Origin: Actinomycetota bacterium
GTDB lineage: Bacteria; Actinomycetota; Acidimicrobiia; Spongiisociales; ZC4RG35
Length of the DNA: 16,810 nt
Direction: 5' to 3'
NCBI GenBank assembly: GCA_022615295.1
Contig: JAKEHF010000055.1
Span: 1-16,810, forward strand
The position numbers and the translations under genes were made by a program. The notes under the pieces were generated by a model. The model was not told the origin of the DNA, did no database searches, and saw only the letters and a list, made by a program, of their open reading frames with translations. Shown one piece after another: positions 6,692-12,980 of this stretch; within the stretch, counting starts at the first letter, position 1; every line of letters begins with the position of its first letter.

Positions 6692-7426
6692 CTACTCGCC
6701 CACCGAGTCGAGCTCGCCCAGATAGGCCTTGCTCAGGTCCGGGTTGGCGAGGAGAGCCTCGGCGGTGTCCTGGAGAACGATCCGGCCCGTCTGGATGACG
6801 TAAGCGCGGTCGGCGATGGACAGGGCAAGATTGGCGTTCTGCTCGACGAGAAAGATGGTCACCCCACGACCGCTGATCTCCTGGATCTTCTCGAAGACCT
6901 GTTCGACGAGGATCGGGGCCAGACCCATTGAAGGCTCGTCCATGAGGAGGACAGCCGGGTCGGCCATCAGCGCCCTTCCGATCGCCAGCATCTGCTGCTC
7001 CCCGCCGGACAGGGTGCCCGCCCTCTGCTTGGCGCGCTCGGAGAGCCTGGGGAACATCTCGAAGACGCCCTCGATGTCTTTGAGGATCGCCGCCTTGTCC
7101 GTCCTCAGATTGGCGCCGATCTCGAGGTTCTCCCGAACGCTCATCTTGGCGAACAGTCTCCGGTTCTCGGGGACCATGGTGATCCCCTTCGCTACGATCG
7201 CGGGTGTCTTCAAACCGTCGATCCGCTCCCCGTTGAAGACGACCTCTCCCGAGCGCACTCTGACCAGACCGAGAATGGTGCGCAGCGTGGTCGTCTTCCC
7301 CGCTGCATTGGAGCCGAGTAAACACACCGTCTCACCGGGCCGGACTTCGATGGTCACACCCTGCAGGACCTCCGAGGCGCCATAGCCGGAGACGACGTTG
7401 CTGAGGCTGAGGACGGACCCGTTCAA
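6692..7426 (-). CDS. livF: Branched-chain amino-acid-type ABC transporter, ATP-binding protein LivF
   Basis: This is one of the two cytoplasmic ATPases that drive a LivHMGFK-type importer. The 244-residue product carries Walker A as GSNAAGKTT (38-46), the Q-loop replaced by the LivF-typical VPENRRLF (85-92), the signature LSGGEQQMLAIGRAL (139-153), Walker B VLLMDEP (159-165) and the LivF-type switch segment LVEQN (193-197). The GSN in Walker A in place of the common GPN is a minor deviation. The start is TTG, and its last two bases begin the livG TGA stop, giving a TTGA overlap. No other start lies near the conserved N-terminus. It is the last gene of the minus-strand liv operon and ends four bases from the convergent permease gene. 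Confidence 0.93.
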   Translation of the reverse strand: MNGSVLSLSNVVSGYGASEVLQGVTIEVRPGETVCLLGSNAAGKTTTLRTILGLVRVRSGEVVFNGERIDGLKTPAIVAKGITMVPENRRLFAKMSVRENLEIGANLRTDKAAILKDIEGVFEMFPRLSERAKQRAGTLSGGEQQMLAIGRALMADPAVLLMDEPSMGLAPILVEQVFEKIQEISGRGVTIFLVEQNANLALSIADRAYVIQTGRIVLQDTAEALLANPDLSKAYLGELDSVGE

Positions 7427-8220
7427 GCCAGGCCCTCCCTCTGGGCGGCGGCCGCCTTGCCGAGATAGGCCTCGATCACCTGGGTGTTGGAGGCCACCTC
7501 GTCGTATGTCCCCTCCGCGATCTTGACCCCATGGTCGAGGGCGGCGACCCGGTCGCAGACACCCTTGATCACCGGCATGTCGTGCTCGATGAGGACGATC
7601 GCATACCCGTACTCGTCTCTCAGCCTTCCGATCTGGGTGATCAGCTCCTCCTTCTCGGCCGGGTTCATCCCAGCGGCAGGCTCGTCGAGCAAGAGCAGCT
7701 TGGGACCGGTGACCATGGCTCTGGCGATCTCGAGACGACGGCGGTCGGCATAGGCGAGATCGGAGGCGAGGCTGTCCTCCCTACCGATCAGCCTGTTGCC
7801 GAAGAACGACAGGGCCTTTCTCGCCTCTTCGGTGATCTGGGCCTCCTCCTCACGGGTTCGCCGGTTGCGGGTGAGGGCCCCCCAAACACCGGCACGGGTC
7901 CTCGTGTGCCGGCCAACCATGGCGTTCTCGAGCACCGTCATCGCGTTGAATAGACGCACCGCCTGGAAAGTGCGGGCCATGCCCAGCCTGGTGAGGGCGT
8001 TGGGCTTGAGACCCGAGATGTTGTGGCCGTCGAAGGTCATCTTGCCGGCATCGGGTGCGTAGAACCCGGTCACGACGTTGAACAGAGTCGTCTTCCCGGC
8101 GCCGTTGGGGCCGATGACACCCACGATCTCGCCGGAGTCGGCGTAGAGGTCGACGTCGACGACGGCCTGCACCCCACCGAAGCGCTTGGAGACACCCTCG
8201 AGCTCGAGCAAATGGCTCAC
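7423..8220 (-). CDS. livG: Branched-chain amino-acid-type ABC transporter, ATP-binding protein LivG
   Basis: This second ATPase subunit has 265 residues. It has Walker A GPNGAGKTT (37-45), the LivG-typical RTFQAVRLF (83-91) around the Q-loop, Walker B LLLLDEPAAGMNP (175-187) and the switch His in LIEHDM (H213). The signature reads LAYADRRRLEIARAM (155-169). The usual glycine of the LSYGxQ-type LivG signature is alanine and the glutamine is arginine; similar forms occur in this subfamily. The 30-residue insertion around 105-135 is normal for LivG. Translation starts at GTG 8220, overlapping the livM stop as GTGA; the open frame runs far upstream but is not coding there. Its TGA overlaps the livF TTG. 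Confidence 0.94.
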   Translation of the reverse strand: MSHLLELEGVSKRFGGVQAVVDVDLYADSGEIVGVIGPNGAGKTTLFNVVTGFYAPDAGKMTFDGHNISGLKPNALTRLGMARTFQAVRLFNAMTVLENAMVGRHTRTRAGVWGALTRNRRTREEEAQITEEARKALSFFGNRLIGREDSLASDLAYADRRRLEIARAMVTGPKLLLLDEPAAGMNPAEKEELITQIGRLRDEYGYAIVLIEHDMPVIKGVCDRVAALDHGVKIAEGTYDEVASNTQVIEAYLGKAAAAQREGLA

Positions 8221-9935
8221 TCCGCCGCCCCTGCCAGAGCAGGCACCGGCTCCTTGACGGTCGCCTCGCCACGCAGCTCCCGGGCTCGGCGGGCGTCCGG
8301 GAACAGACCCTCCGGCTTGAAGACCATGATGGCCACCAGGATGATCCCGTAGATGTGGAGGCGGAACTCGCCGAACTCGCGGAGCAGTTCCGGAAGCCCG
8401 ACGAGGACCAGTGAGCCGACGACCACCCCGGGGATCGAGCCCATCCCTCCCAGGACCACCACGGCGAGCACGTTGATGGAGACAAGGAGGGTGAAGCTCC
8501 CCGGGTTGGCTACCGAGAGCTTGGCGGCGAAGAAGGCCCCACCAAGACAACCCACCGCGGCGCCCATGACGAAGGCGAGGATCTTGTACTTGATGACGGA
8601 AATGCCCATGCCTTCTGCTACGTCCTCGTCTTCCCGCATCGCCGCCCAGGCCCGGCCGATGCGGGCGTACTTGAGACGGGTGCTGACGAAGTAGGAGACG
8701 AGCACGAAGCCGAGGATCAGGTAGTAGAGGATCCGGGGGTCGCGTGCATTGAACGGCCCCACGGGCACCGATGGAATCTCCGTGATGCCCTGGGGTCCGC
8801 CGAGATAGGGCTTCAGCCAGTCGGAGAGGACCAGGGTGCGGATGATCTCGCCGAACCCGAGGGTGACAATCGCCAGATAGTCGCCCCTGAGACGCAGCAC
8901 CGGGGCCCCGATGAGGACGCCGATGATGACGGCGATGACGATGGTGAGCGGGATTGCCACCCAAAAGTTCATGAAACCGTCGGGAGCCAGGTTGGTCACG
9001 TCTGCCCCGACCAGGAATGAGGAGCGGGCGGTGAGGACCGCCACCGAGTAGGCGCCGACCGCGTAGAAGGCGACATAACCCAGGTCGAGAAGACCGGCAT
9101 AGCCGACGACGATGTTCAGGCCGAGCCCGAGGAGGATGTACAGGCCCACAGTGCCCAGCACATCGCTGACGAAAGTGTTGACGATCCAGGGGAGGACGGC
9201 GAGGACCACACCGACAACGGCCCAGGTCACCACATTGACGTTCTTCCGGGTGACTCCCGGAACCCGGTCGAGGGCGTTGCGCACCCCACCGGCGCGCAAC
9301 AGATACCAACGGAGCAGGAGTGTCACCCCGACGACGAAGACGGTGCCGACGATCGTGAGCCCCTCGCTACGGAAGAGCCAGCGGCTGGGGATTCCCAGCC
9401 CGGCCATCATGACCGAGAAGAGCGGCGCCCCGAGGGCGCCGATCAGGGTCGCCGAGATGGCCCGGGTGACGGTAGAGCGCACGTTGGGAGTGGCGGTCGA
9501 CAGATACCCCCCGGCGAGACCGAGTACGGCGCCGAGGACGGCCTGGACGGGGAGGCTCAGATATGTGCCCTGGTCGAAGGAGAGGATGTCGAGAGTCGCC
9601 GGGGTGATGGCGATGAACATGTCCCTCGGCGTGTAGCCGGCATCGGCCAGGACCGTCATCAGGATGACAAAGACCCCGACGAGGACCCCGCCGACGGCGC
9701 CGGCGATGAGGGCGTCCCTTGTCGGTCTGAGAGGGGGCGACCCCCCTTTGGGAGCCCGTGCGGCGAGGTATCCGGCAGCCATGTAGACCAGGGTCATCAA
9801 GACCACCGAGAACTGGACCACCCCGGTGATGATGTTCCTCTCGTGGAAGGCGGCGATCATCCCCACCGCGGTCAGATAGATGATGATGAAGCCGCCGAGG
9901 AGGCCGACTCGGACGTAACGGGGAAGACGTCTCAC
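8217..9935 (-). CDS. livM: Branched-chain amino-acid-type ABC transporter permease LivM with long N-terminal membrane extension
   Basis: LivM pairs with LivH to form the membrane channel of the importer. The C-terminal part (about 235-545) is a standard LivM domain: LNIVVGYAGLLDLGYVAFYAVGAY (273-296), LRGDYLAIVTLGFGEIIRTLVL (349-370), GGPQGITEIP (379-388) and the ATPase-contacting EAA loop GRAWAAMREDEDVAEGMGI (427-445). The protein has 572 residues, against about 300-430 in typical members. The extra N-terminal region of about 230 residues holds further hydrophobic segments near 10-30, 36-59, 74-97, 127-145, 158-178 and 192-213, and I cannot assign it a function. The GTG start overlaps the livH stop (GTGA) and the stop overlaps the livG start. 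Confidence 0.93.
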   Translation of the reverse strand: MRRLPRYVRVGLLGGFIIIYLTAVGMIAAFHERNIITGVVQFSVVLMTLVYMAAGYLAARAPKGGSPPLRPTRDALIAGAVGGVLVGVFVILMTVLADAGYTPRDMFIAITPATLDILSFDQGTYLSLPVQAVLGAVLGLAGGYLSTATPNVRSTVTRAISATLIGALGAPLFSVMMAGLGIPSRWLFRSEGLTIVGTVFVVGVTLLLRWYLLRAGGVRNALDRVPGVTRKNVNVVTWAVVGVVLAVLPWIVNTFVSDVLGTVGLYILLGLGLNIVVGYAGLLDLGYVAFYAVGAYSVAVLTARSSFLVGADVTNLAPDGFMNFWVAIPLTIVIAVIIGVLIGAPVLRLRGDYLAIVTLGFGEIIRTLVLSDWLKPYLGGPQGITEIPSVPVGPFNARDPRILYYLILGFVLVSYFVSTRLKYARIGRAWAAMREDEDVAEGMGISVIKYKILAFVMGAAVGCLGGAFFAAKLSVANPGSFTLLVSINVLAVVVLGGMGSIPGVVVGSLVLVGLPELLREFGEFRLHIYGIILVAIMVFKPEGLFPDARRARELRGEATVKEPVPALAGAAE

Positions 9936-11017
9936 GCCCGTTTCTCCTCGGGGGCGCCGAGGATCCCCCCTGGGCGGAAGATGAGCACCAGGACGAGGAT
10001 TCCGAAAGAGACCACCGGCTGGAGCTGGTTGGGTGATGGGACTCCAATGCCGGTGAGGAACAGGATCGGGCCCACCGCCTCGAGGATCCCCAGGACCAGT
10101 CCCCCCAGGGCGGCACCGGTGATCGACCCGATCCCGCCGAGGACGGCGGCGGTGAAGGCCTTGATCCCTGGAAAGAAGCCCATGAAGAAGAACACCGAGT
10201 TGAAGAGTTGCACGAACAGGATCCCGGCGGCCCCGGCCAGCGCCCCGCCGATGGCGAAGGTGGAGACGATGGTCCGGTCGACGTCGATGCCCATGAGGGC
10301 GGCTATCTCCCGATCCTCACCCACCGCCCTCATCGCCCGGCCGATCCGGGTCCTCTCGATCACCAAATACAGTGCCAGCCAGAGGATGATCGCCCCGGCG
10401 ACGACGAGGATCTGGGCGCGCTGGATGGTGAAGCCGGCCACCGGCACGTTGCCCTGGAGGATGTCGATGTTTGGGTAGGCCTTGGCCTGGGCGCCGTAGA
10501 AGCCCCGGAAGGTGTACTGGAGGAAGAGGGAGGCGCCGATGGCGGTGATCAGGGGGACCAGCCGCGGGGCGCCACGCAAGGGACGGTAGGCGACCCTCTC
10601 CAGGATCACGGCGATGCTCATCGAGACGAGGGCCGAGACCACAAAGAGGAGGATCAGGGCGGGCACCGGGTAGGTGTTGAGCAGACCCTGGTCGGCGAGA
10701 GCGTGGGCGACAAAAAAAGCCGTGAACGTGCCCGACATGAACACCTCGCCATGGGCGAAGTTGATGATGAAGAGGATGCCGTAGACGAGGGTGTAGCCCA
10801 GGGCGATGATGGCGTAGACGCTCCCCCGGGCGACACCGGCGACGAATAGATCGACCCAGTCCTCTGCTGTGAATCGACCCGTCTGCAGGGTGGCCACCGT
10901 CCCCGCGATCACACCGTAGGCGATGACCAGGGAGAGGATCACGAGGATGATGCGGCGGACGGGGAGCCGCTCGAGGAGGACCCTATAGCTACGCGCGGCC
11001 GTCTCGACTGACGTCAA
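9932..11017 (-). CDS. livH: Branched-chain amino-acid-type ABC transporter permease LivH
   Basis: This is the partner permease of LivM. The 361-residue product contains the LivH hallmarks ARGSVYAIIALGYTLVYGIL (63-82), INFAHGEVFMSGTF (85-98), LERVAYRPLRGAPRLVPLI (139-157) and the EAA loop RIGRAMRAVGEDREIAALMGID (224-245). It is longer than the usual 290-310 residues because of about 55 extra N-terminal residues with one additional hydrophobic helix (about 22-43). The TTG start at 11017 is supported by GAGGTGG four bases upstream; no other start codon lies close. Its stop overlaps the livM GTG. A strong hairpin separates it from livK, so its expression relative to livK is probably set after transcription or by partial termination. 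Confidence 0.92.
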   Translation of the reverse strand: MTSVETAARSYRVLLERLPVRRIILVILSLVIAYGVIAGTVATLQTGRFTAEDWVDLFVAGVARGSVYAIIALGYTLVYGILFIINFAHGEVFMSGTFTAFFVAHALADQGLLNTYPVPALILLFVVSALVSMSIAVILERVAYRPLRGAPRLVPLITAIGASLFLQYTFRGFYGAQAKAYPNIDILQGNVPVAGFTIQRAQILVVAGAIILWLALYLVIERTRIGRAMRAVGEDREIAALMGIDVDRTIVSTFAIGGALAGAAGILFVQLFNSVFFFMGFFPGIKAFTAAVLGGIGSITGAALGGLVLGILEAVGPILFLTGIGVPSPNQLQPVVSFGILVLVLIFRPGGILGAPEEKRA

Positions 11018-11021
11018 TGAA

Positions 11022-11028
11022 CCACCTC
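11022..11028 (-). promoter_or_regulatory. Ribosome binding site of livH
   Basis: On the minus strand GAGGTGG lies four bases before the TTG start of livH. This Shine-Dalgarno-like sequence decides the choice of TTG as start. Confidence 0.55.
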
Positions 11029-11040
11029 GTTTGCTTGGGG

Positions 11041-11072
11041 ACGCGGGACGGGTGATGACACCCGTCCCACGT
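11041..11072 (-). promoter_or_regulatory. Intercistronic hairpin between livK and livH
   Basis: A perfect 10-bp inverted repeat (GGGACGGGTG and CACCCGTCCC, 11045-11054 and 11059-11068) with a four-base loop extends to 13 bp with one mismatch. It begins 15 bases after the livK stop codon. No T-run follows on either strand, so it is not a full intrinsic terminator. Such hairpins after binding-protein genes commonly protect the upstream mRNA and lower expression of the permease genes. Confidence 0.75.
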
Positions 11073-11086
11073 CCGGCAAGGCGAGA

Positions 11087-12370
11087 TCAGCCCCCGAGGG
11101 TCCCGAGCTCGCTATAGACGGCCTCGGTGAACTCACCGTTCTCGACCGTGACGACGGCAATGGTCGCCGACGGCTGGCAGTCACCAAGCGGGTTGCAGGT
11201 CAGGTTCCCCGTGATCCCGGGGAAGTTGCTCGTCGCGAACAATGCGTCCTTCAACCCGGTGCGCGGGATGAACAACGTGTCCCCGACCTCGATCGCCACC
11301 TCCTCGATAGCGGCGAGGATCATGTTGGTCGCGTCCCAGGCGTGGGCATGGAACACCGACTGAGGCTCACCGTAGGCGTCGGTGTACGCCGGAATGAACC
11401 CGCCGGTGTAGAAGTCGACATCACCCGAGAACGAGGCGAGGTCCGGACCCGAGATGTACACCCCGTTGGCGTTGTCCGCACCGGCGGCTGCGATCCAGTC
11501 CGGTGTGAACATGCCGTCGGAGCCGGCCAGCACCGTGTCGGCGAGGCCGTCGATCGCCCTGGCCTGCTGGGTGATGAGACCACCCTCGGCCACGAAGATC
11601 GGGAAGTACAGGAACTCAGGGGCGTCGGCCGCGATGTCGGTGAGCACCGGGTTGAAGTCGGTGTCGCCGACCTGGATCGCCTCCTGCTTCGTGATCGTCC
11701 CACCGAGCTCGGTGAATACGTCGGCGAACACCTGCTGGAGTCCGTCCGCGTACGGGGAGCCGTCGTGGATGGTTGCCGCAGACCGCAGACCCAGCTCGGT
11801 GTATGCGAAGTTGGCCACTGCCGCACCCTGGATCGAGTCGTTGTGAGCCGTCCTCAGGTAGAACTCCTTGTGGTTCTCCTCGGTCGTGAGGGCCGGTCCG
11901 GTGTTGGACGGTGACACGATCGCGATTCCCCTGTCGGAGAAGATGGTGTCGGCCACGCCCAAGGCGGCGCTGGAGCAGCTGGTCCCGATCACGGCGACCA
12001 CCTGCTCGTCGGCGGCCAAGCTGTTGGCGCCGGCGGTCCCGCCCTCTGCGGAGCAGCCGTCGTCCTCAGCAACGAGCTCGAGCGGGTGCCCCAGGAGCTC
12101 ACCGGGCTCGCCGTCGAACTCGTCGGCGCCCCAGTAGTCCAGGGCCAGCTCGACGCCGTACTGGCTGTCGAGGCCAAGCGACGAGTTCGGACCGGTGATC
12201 ACCAGGAGAGAGCCGATCTTGATCGCCTCACCCCCGGCCACCTCCACACAGCCGAATTCGTCGGCCTCACACTCCGCCGGTGTCTCGGCCTCGCCCGGGG
12301 CACATGCCGCGATGACGAGGGAGAGCACAGCGAGGAGGGCGAGAAACCCGAGGTTTCTCTTCTTCTTCAT
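11087..12370 (-). CDS. livK: Branched-chain amino-acid-type ABC transporter substrate-binding lipoprotein
   Basis: This is the extracytoplasmic solute-binding component of the importer. The 427-residue product begins with a lipoprotein signal: MKKKRN, a hydrophobic stretch, and lipobox IAAC with the acylated C23. The mature protein follows the type I periplasmic binding fold: KIGSLLVITGP (51-61), a VVAVIGTSCSSAA segment (124-136) and VGDTDFNPVLTDI (234-246), with HAWDATNMILAAI (343-355) in place of the common AYDA segment. Six cysteines in the mature part (34, 41, 106, 132, 392, 398) suggest disulfides. Family members bind amino acids, amides, urea or aromatic acids, so the substrate is open. 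An ideal Shine-Dalgarno sequence (GGAGG, six bases before ATG) contrasts with the leaderless genes nearby and suggests high expression. Confidence 0.93.
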   Translation of the reverse strand: MKKKRNLGFLALLAVLSLVIAACAPGEAETPAECEADEFGCVEVAGGEAIKIGSLLVITGPNSSLGLDSQYGVELALDYWGADEFDGEPGELLGHPLELVAEDDGCSAEGGTAGANSLAADEQVVAVIGTSCSSAALGVADTIFSDRGIAIVSPSNTGPALTTEENHKEFYLRTAHNDSIQGAAVANFAYTELGLRSAATIHDGSPYADGLQQVFADVFTELGGTITKQEAIQVGDTDFNPVLTDIAADAPEFLYFPIFVAEGGLITQQARAIDGLADTVLAGSDGMFTPDWIAAAGADNANGVYISGPDLASFSGDVDFYTGGFIPAYTDAYGEPQSVFHAHAWDATNMILAAIEEVAIEVGDTLFIPRTGLKDALFATSNFPGITGNLTCNPLGDCQPSATIAVVTVENGEFTEAVYSELGTLGG

Positions 12371-12374
12371 TCAT

Positions 12375-12381
12375 TTCCTCC
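12375..12381 (-). promoter_or_regulatory. Strong Shine-Dalgarno sequence of livK
   Basis: On the minus strand GGAGGAA precedes the livK ATG with six bases between GGAGG and the start. It selects ATG 12370 over the out-of-frame ATG at 12374. Confidence 0.8.
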
Positions 12382-12393
12382 AAATAGGCTTAA

Positions 12394-12411
12394 CCGGGCC
12401 CCAGGGGCCGG
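12394..12411 (-). promoter_or_regulatory. GC-rich hairpin in the livK leader
   Basis: CCGG and CCCC arms pair with GGGG and CCGG across a tiny loop, with one bulged base, 24 bases upstream of the livK start. It could be a leader hairpin or the end of the upstream lipoprotein transcript. The bases after it (TTAAGCCTATTTG) are not a clear T-run. Confidence 0.45.
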
Positions 12412-12421
12412 CGTGGGCAGC

Positions 12422-12427
12422 ATCATA
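12422..12427 (-). promoter_or_regulatory. Probable -10 element (TATGAT) of the liv operon
   Basis: On the minus strand TATGAT, close to the TATAAT consensus, lies 51 bases upstream of the livK ATG, between it and the upstream lipoprotein gene. A leader of about 40-45 bases would carry the hairpin and the Shine-Dalgarno sequence. No good -35 is visible at the normal distance. Confidence 0.5.
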
Positions 12428-12463
12428 GGGGTCAGAACCCGCCCGTGCGGCGGTAAAGATGGG

Positions 12464-12910
12464 TCAGGGGGACCGGACGATCATCGTCCCGGCCTGACCG
12501 GACTCCTGTTCGCCCTTGAGCCAGTACGGGTAGATCCCGACGCCGAGGAGACTCGAGACGGGGTCGAGGACGTACTGACCATCACCCTCGATCACGGCCT
12601 CGACCCTGATGTGCCGAACCACATCGGTGTTTGCGGGATCGCTGACCAAGAAGGTGTGAGTTGCACCGTCGGTGTTGATCACGGTGAGGCCGGATTCGGC
12701 AGAGACTATGAGACACTCCGGGTCGGGGCCGTTCCCACCCACGCGGAGAACGCCCTCACCACCGGTCATGTCGGTGCAGTGCGTCGGCTCGTGGCCGGTC
12801 GCCGCATGTATCTGCTCCCTCAACTCCTCGGGCGTCGGGGCCGTCACCGGTGCGGGGTCGGAGCACGCCGTCAGAACGAGCAGAGATCCGAGGAGCGCCC
12901 GTCCCACCAT
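12464..12910 (-). CDS. Small lipoprotein with degenerate cupredoxin-like domain
   Basis: The 148-residue product begins with a lipoprotein signal (MVGRALLGSLLVLTAC, acylated Cys at 16). The later part resembles cupredoxins: VINTDGATHTFLV (77-89) matches the strand bearing the first copper His (H85), and GVGIYPYW...SGQAGTMIV (123-145) aligns in length with the plastocyanin loop that carries Cys, His and Met. At those three loop positions this protein has L131, E134 and Q139, so a type 1 copper site is unlikely. C45 and C66 may form a disulfide. The gene may be a structural or small-ligand binding relative. It starts at ATG 12910 without a Shine-Dalgarno sequence and is divergent from the next plus-strand gene. 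Co-transcription with livK is possible. Confidence 0.6.
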   Translation of the reverse strand: MVGRALLGSLLVLTACSDPAPVTAPTPEELREQIHAATGHEPTHCTDMTGGEGVLRVGGNGPDPECLIVSAESGLTVINTDGATHTFLVSDPANTDVVRHIRVEAVIEGDGQYVLDPVSSLLGVGIYPYWLKGEQESGQAGTMIVRSP

Positions 12911-12917
12911 TTGGTCA

Positions 12918-12923
12918 AATGTA
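12918..12923 (-). promoter_or_regulatory. Possible -10 hexamer (TACATT) of the lipoprotein gene
   Basis: On the minus strand TACATT ends 7 bases before the ATG at 12910, the spacing of the other leaderless candidates. An adjacent TAGCGT (12924-12929) is an alternative -10, 13 bases before the ATG. Confidence 0.4.
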
Positions 12924-12962
12924 ACGCTACACCGGACGCAACGATCCCCGACGCCTAGCGTT
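12923..12962. repeat. Inverted repeat AACGCTA/TAGCGTT in the divergent promoter region
   Basis: AACGCTA at 12923-12929 is the exact reverse complement of TAGCGTT at 12956-12962, with 26 bases between. Each arm reads TAGCGTT in the direction of the gene it faces, so both divergent genes have the same -10-like element. The two promoters would overlap, which makes joint regulation likely. Confidence 0.6.
12956..12961 (+). promoter_or_regulatory. Probable -10 hexamer (TAGCGT) of the propeller-like protein gene
   Basis: TAGCGT ends 8 bases before the ATG at 12970, identical in spacing to two TAGACT cases in the window. No Shine-Dalgarno sequence is present. A leaderless transcript is expected. 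Confidence 0.5.
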
Positions 12963-12980
12963 CCCCCGAATGTCGGGGGA
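12962..12980 (+). repeat. Perfect 8-bp palindrome with the start codon as its loop
   Basis: TCCCCCGA (12962-12969) and TCGGGGGA (12973-12980) are perfect complements, and the three bases between them are the ATG start codon. A near copy of the left arm, TCCCCGA, lies at 12945-12951. It could be an operator over the transcription start or, in a longer mRNA, a hairpin hiding the start. Confidence 0.7.

Noticed and set aside
6694..6708. ACTCG/CGAGT inverted repeat as a bidirectional terminator
   Set aside because: The stem is only five base pairs with no T-run on either strand.
8221..9309. Upstream extension of the livG frame, giving a 628-residue protein
   Set aside because: The extra part is Arg/Gly/Pro-rich and antisense-like in character and lies within livM. 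The LivG N-terminus fits the GTG at 8220 with the GTGA overlap.
12086..12958. Long plus-strand open frame opposite livK and the lipoprotein gene
   Set aside because: Its translation has no domain features and mirrors the minus-strand genes, which have clear motifs, signal peptides and a ribosome binding site.
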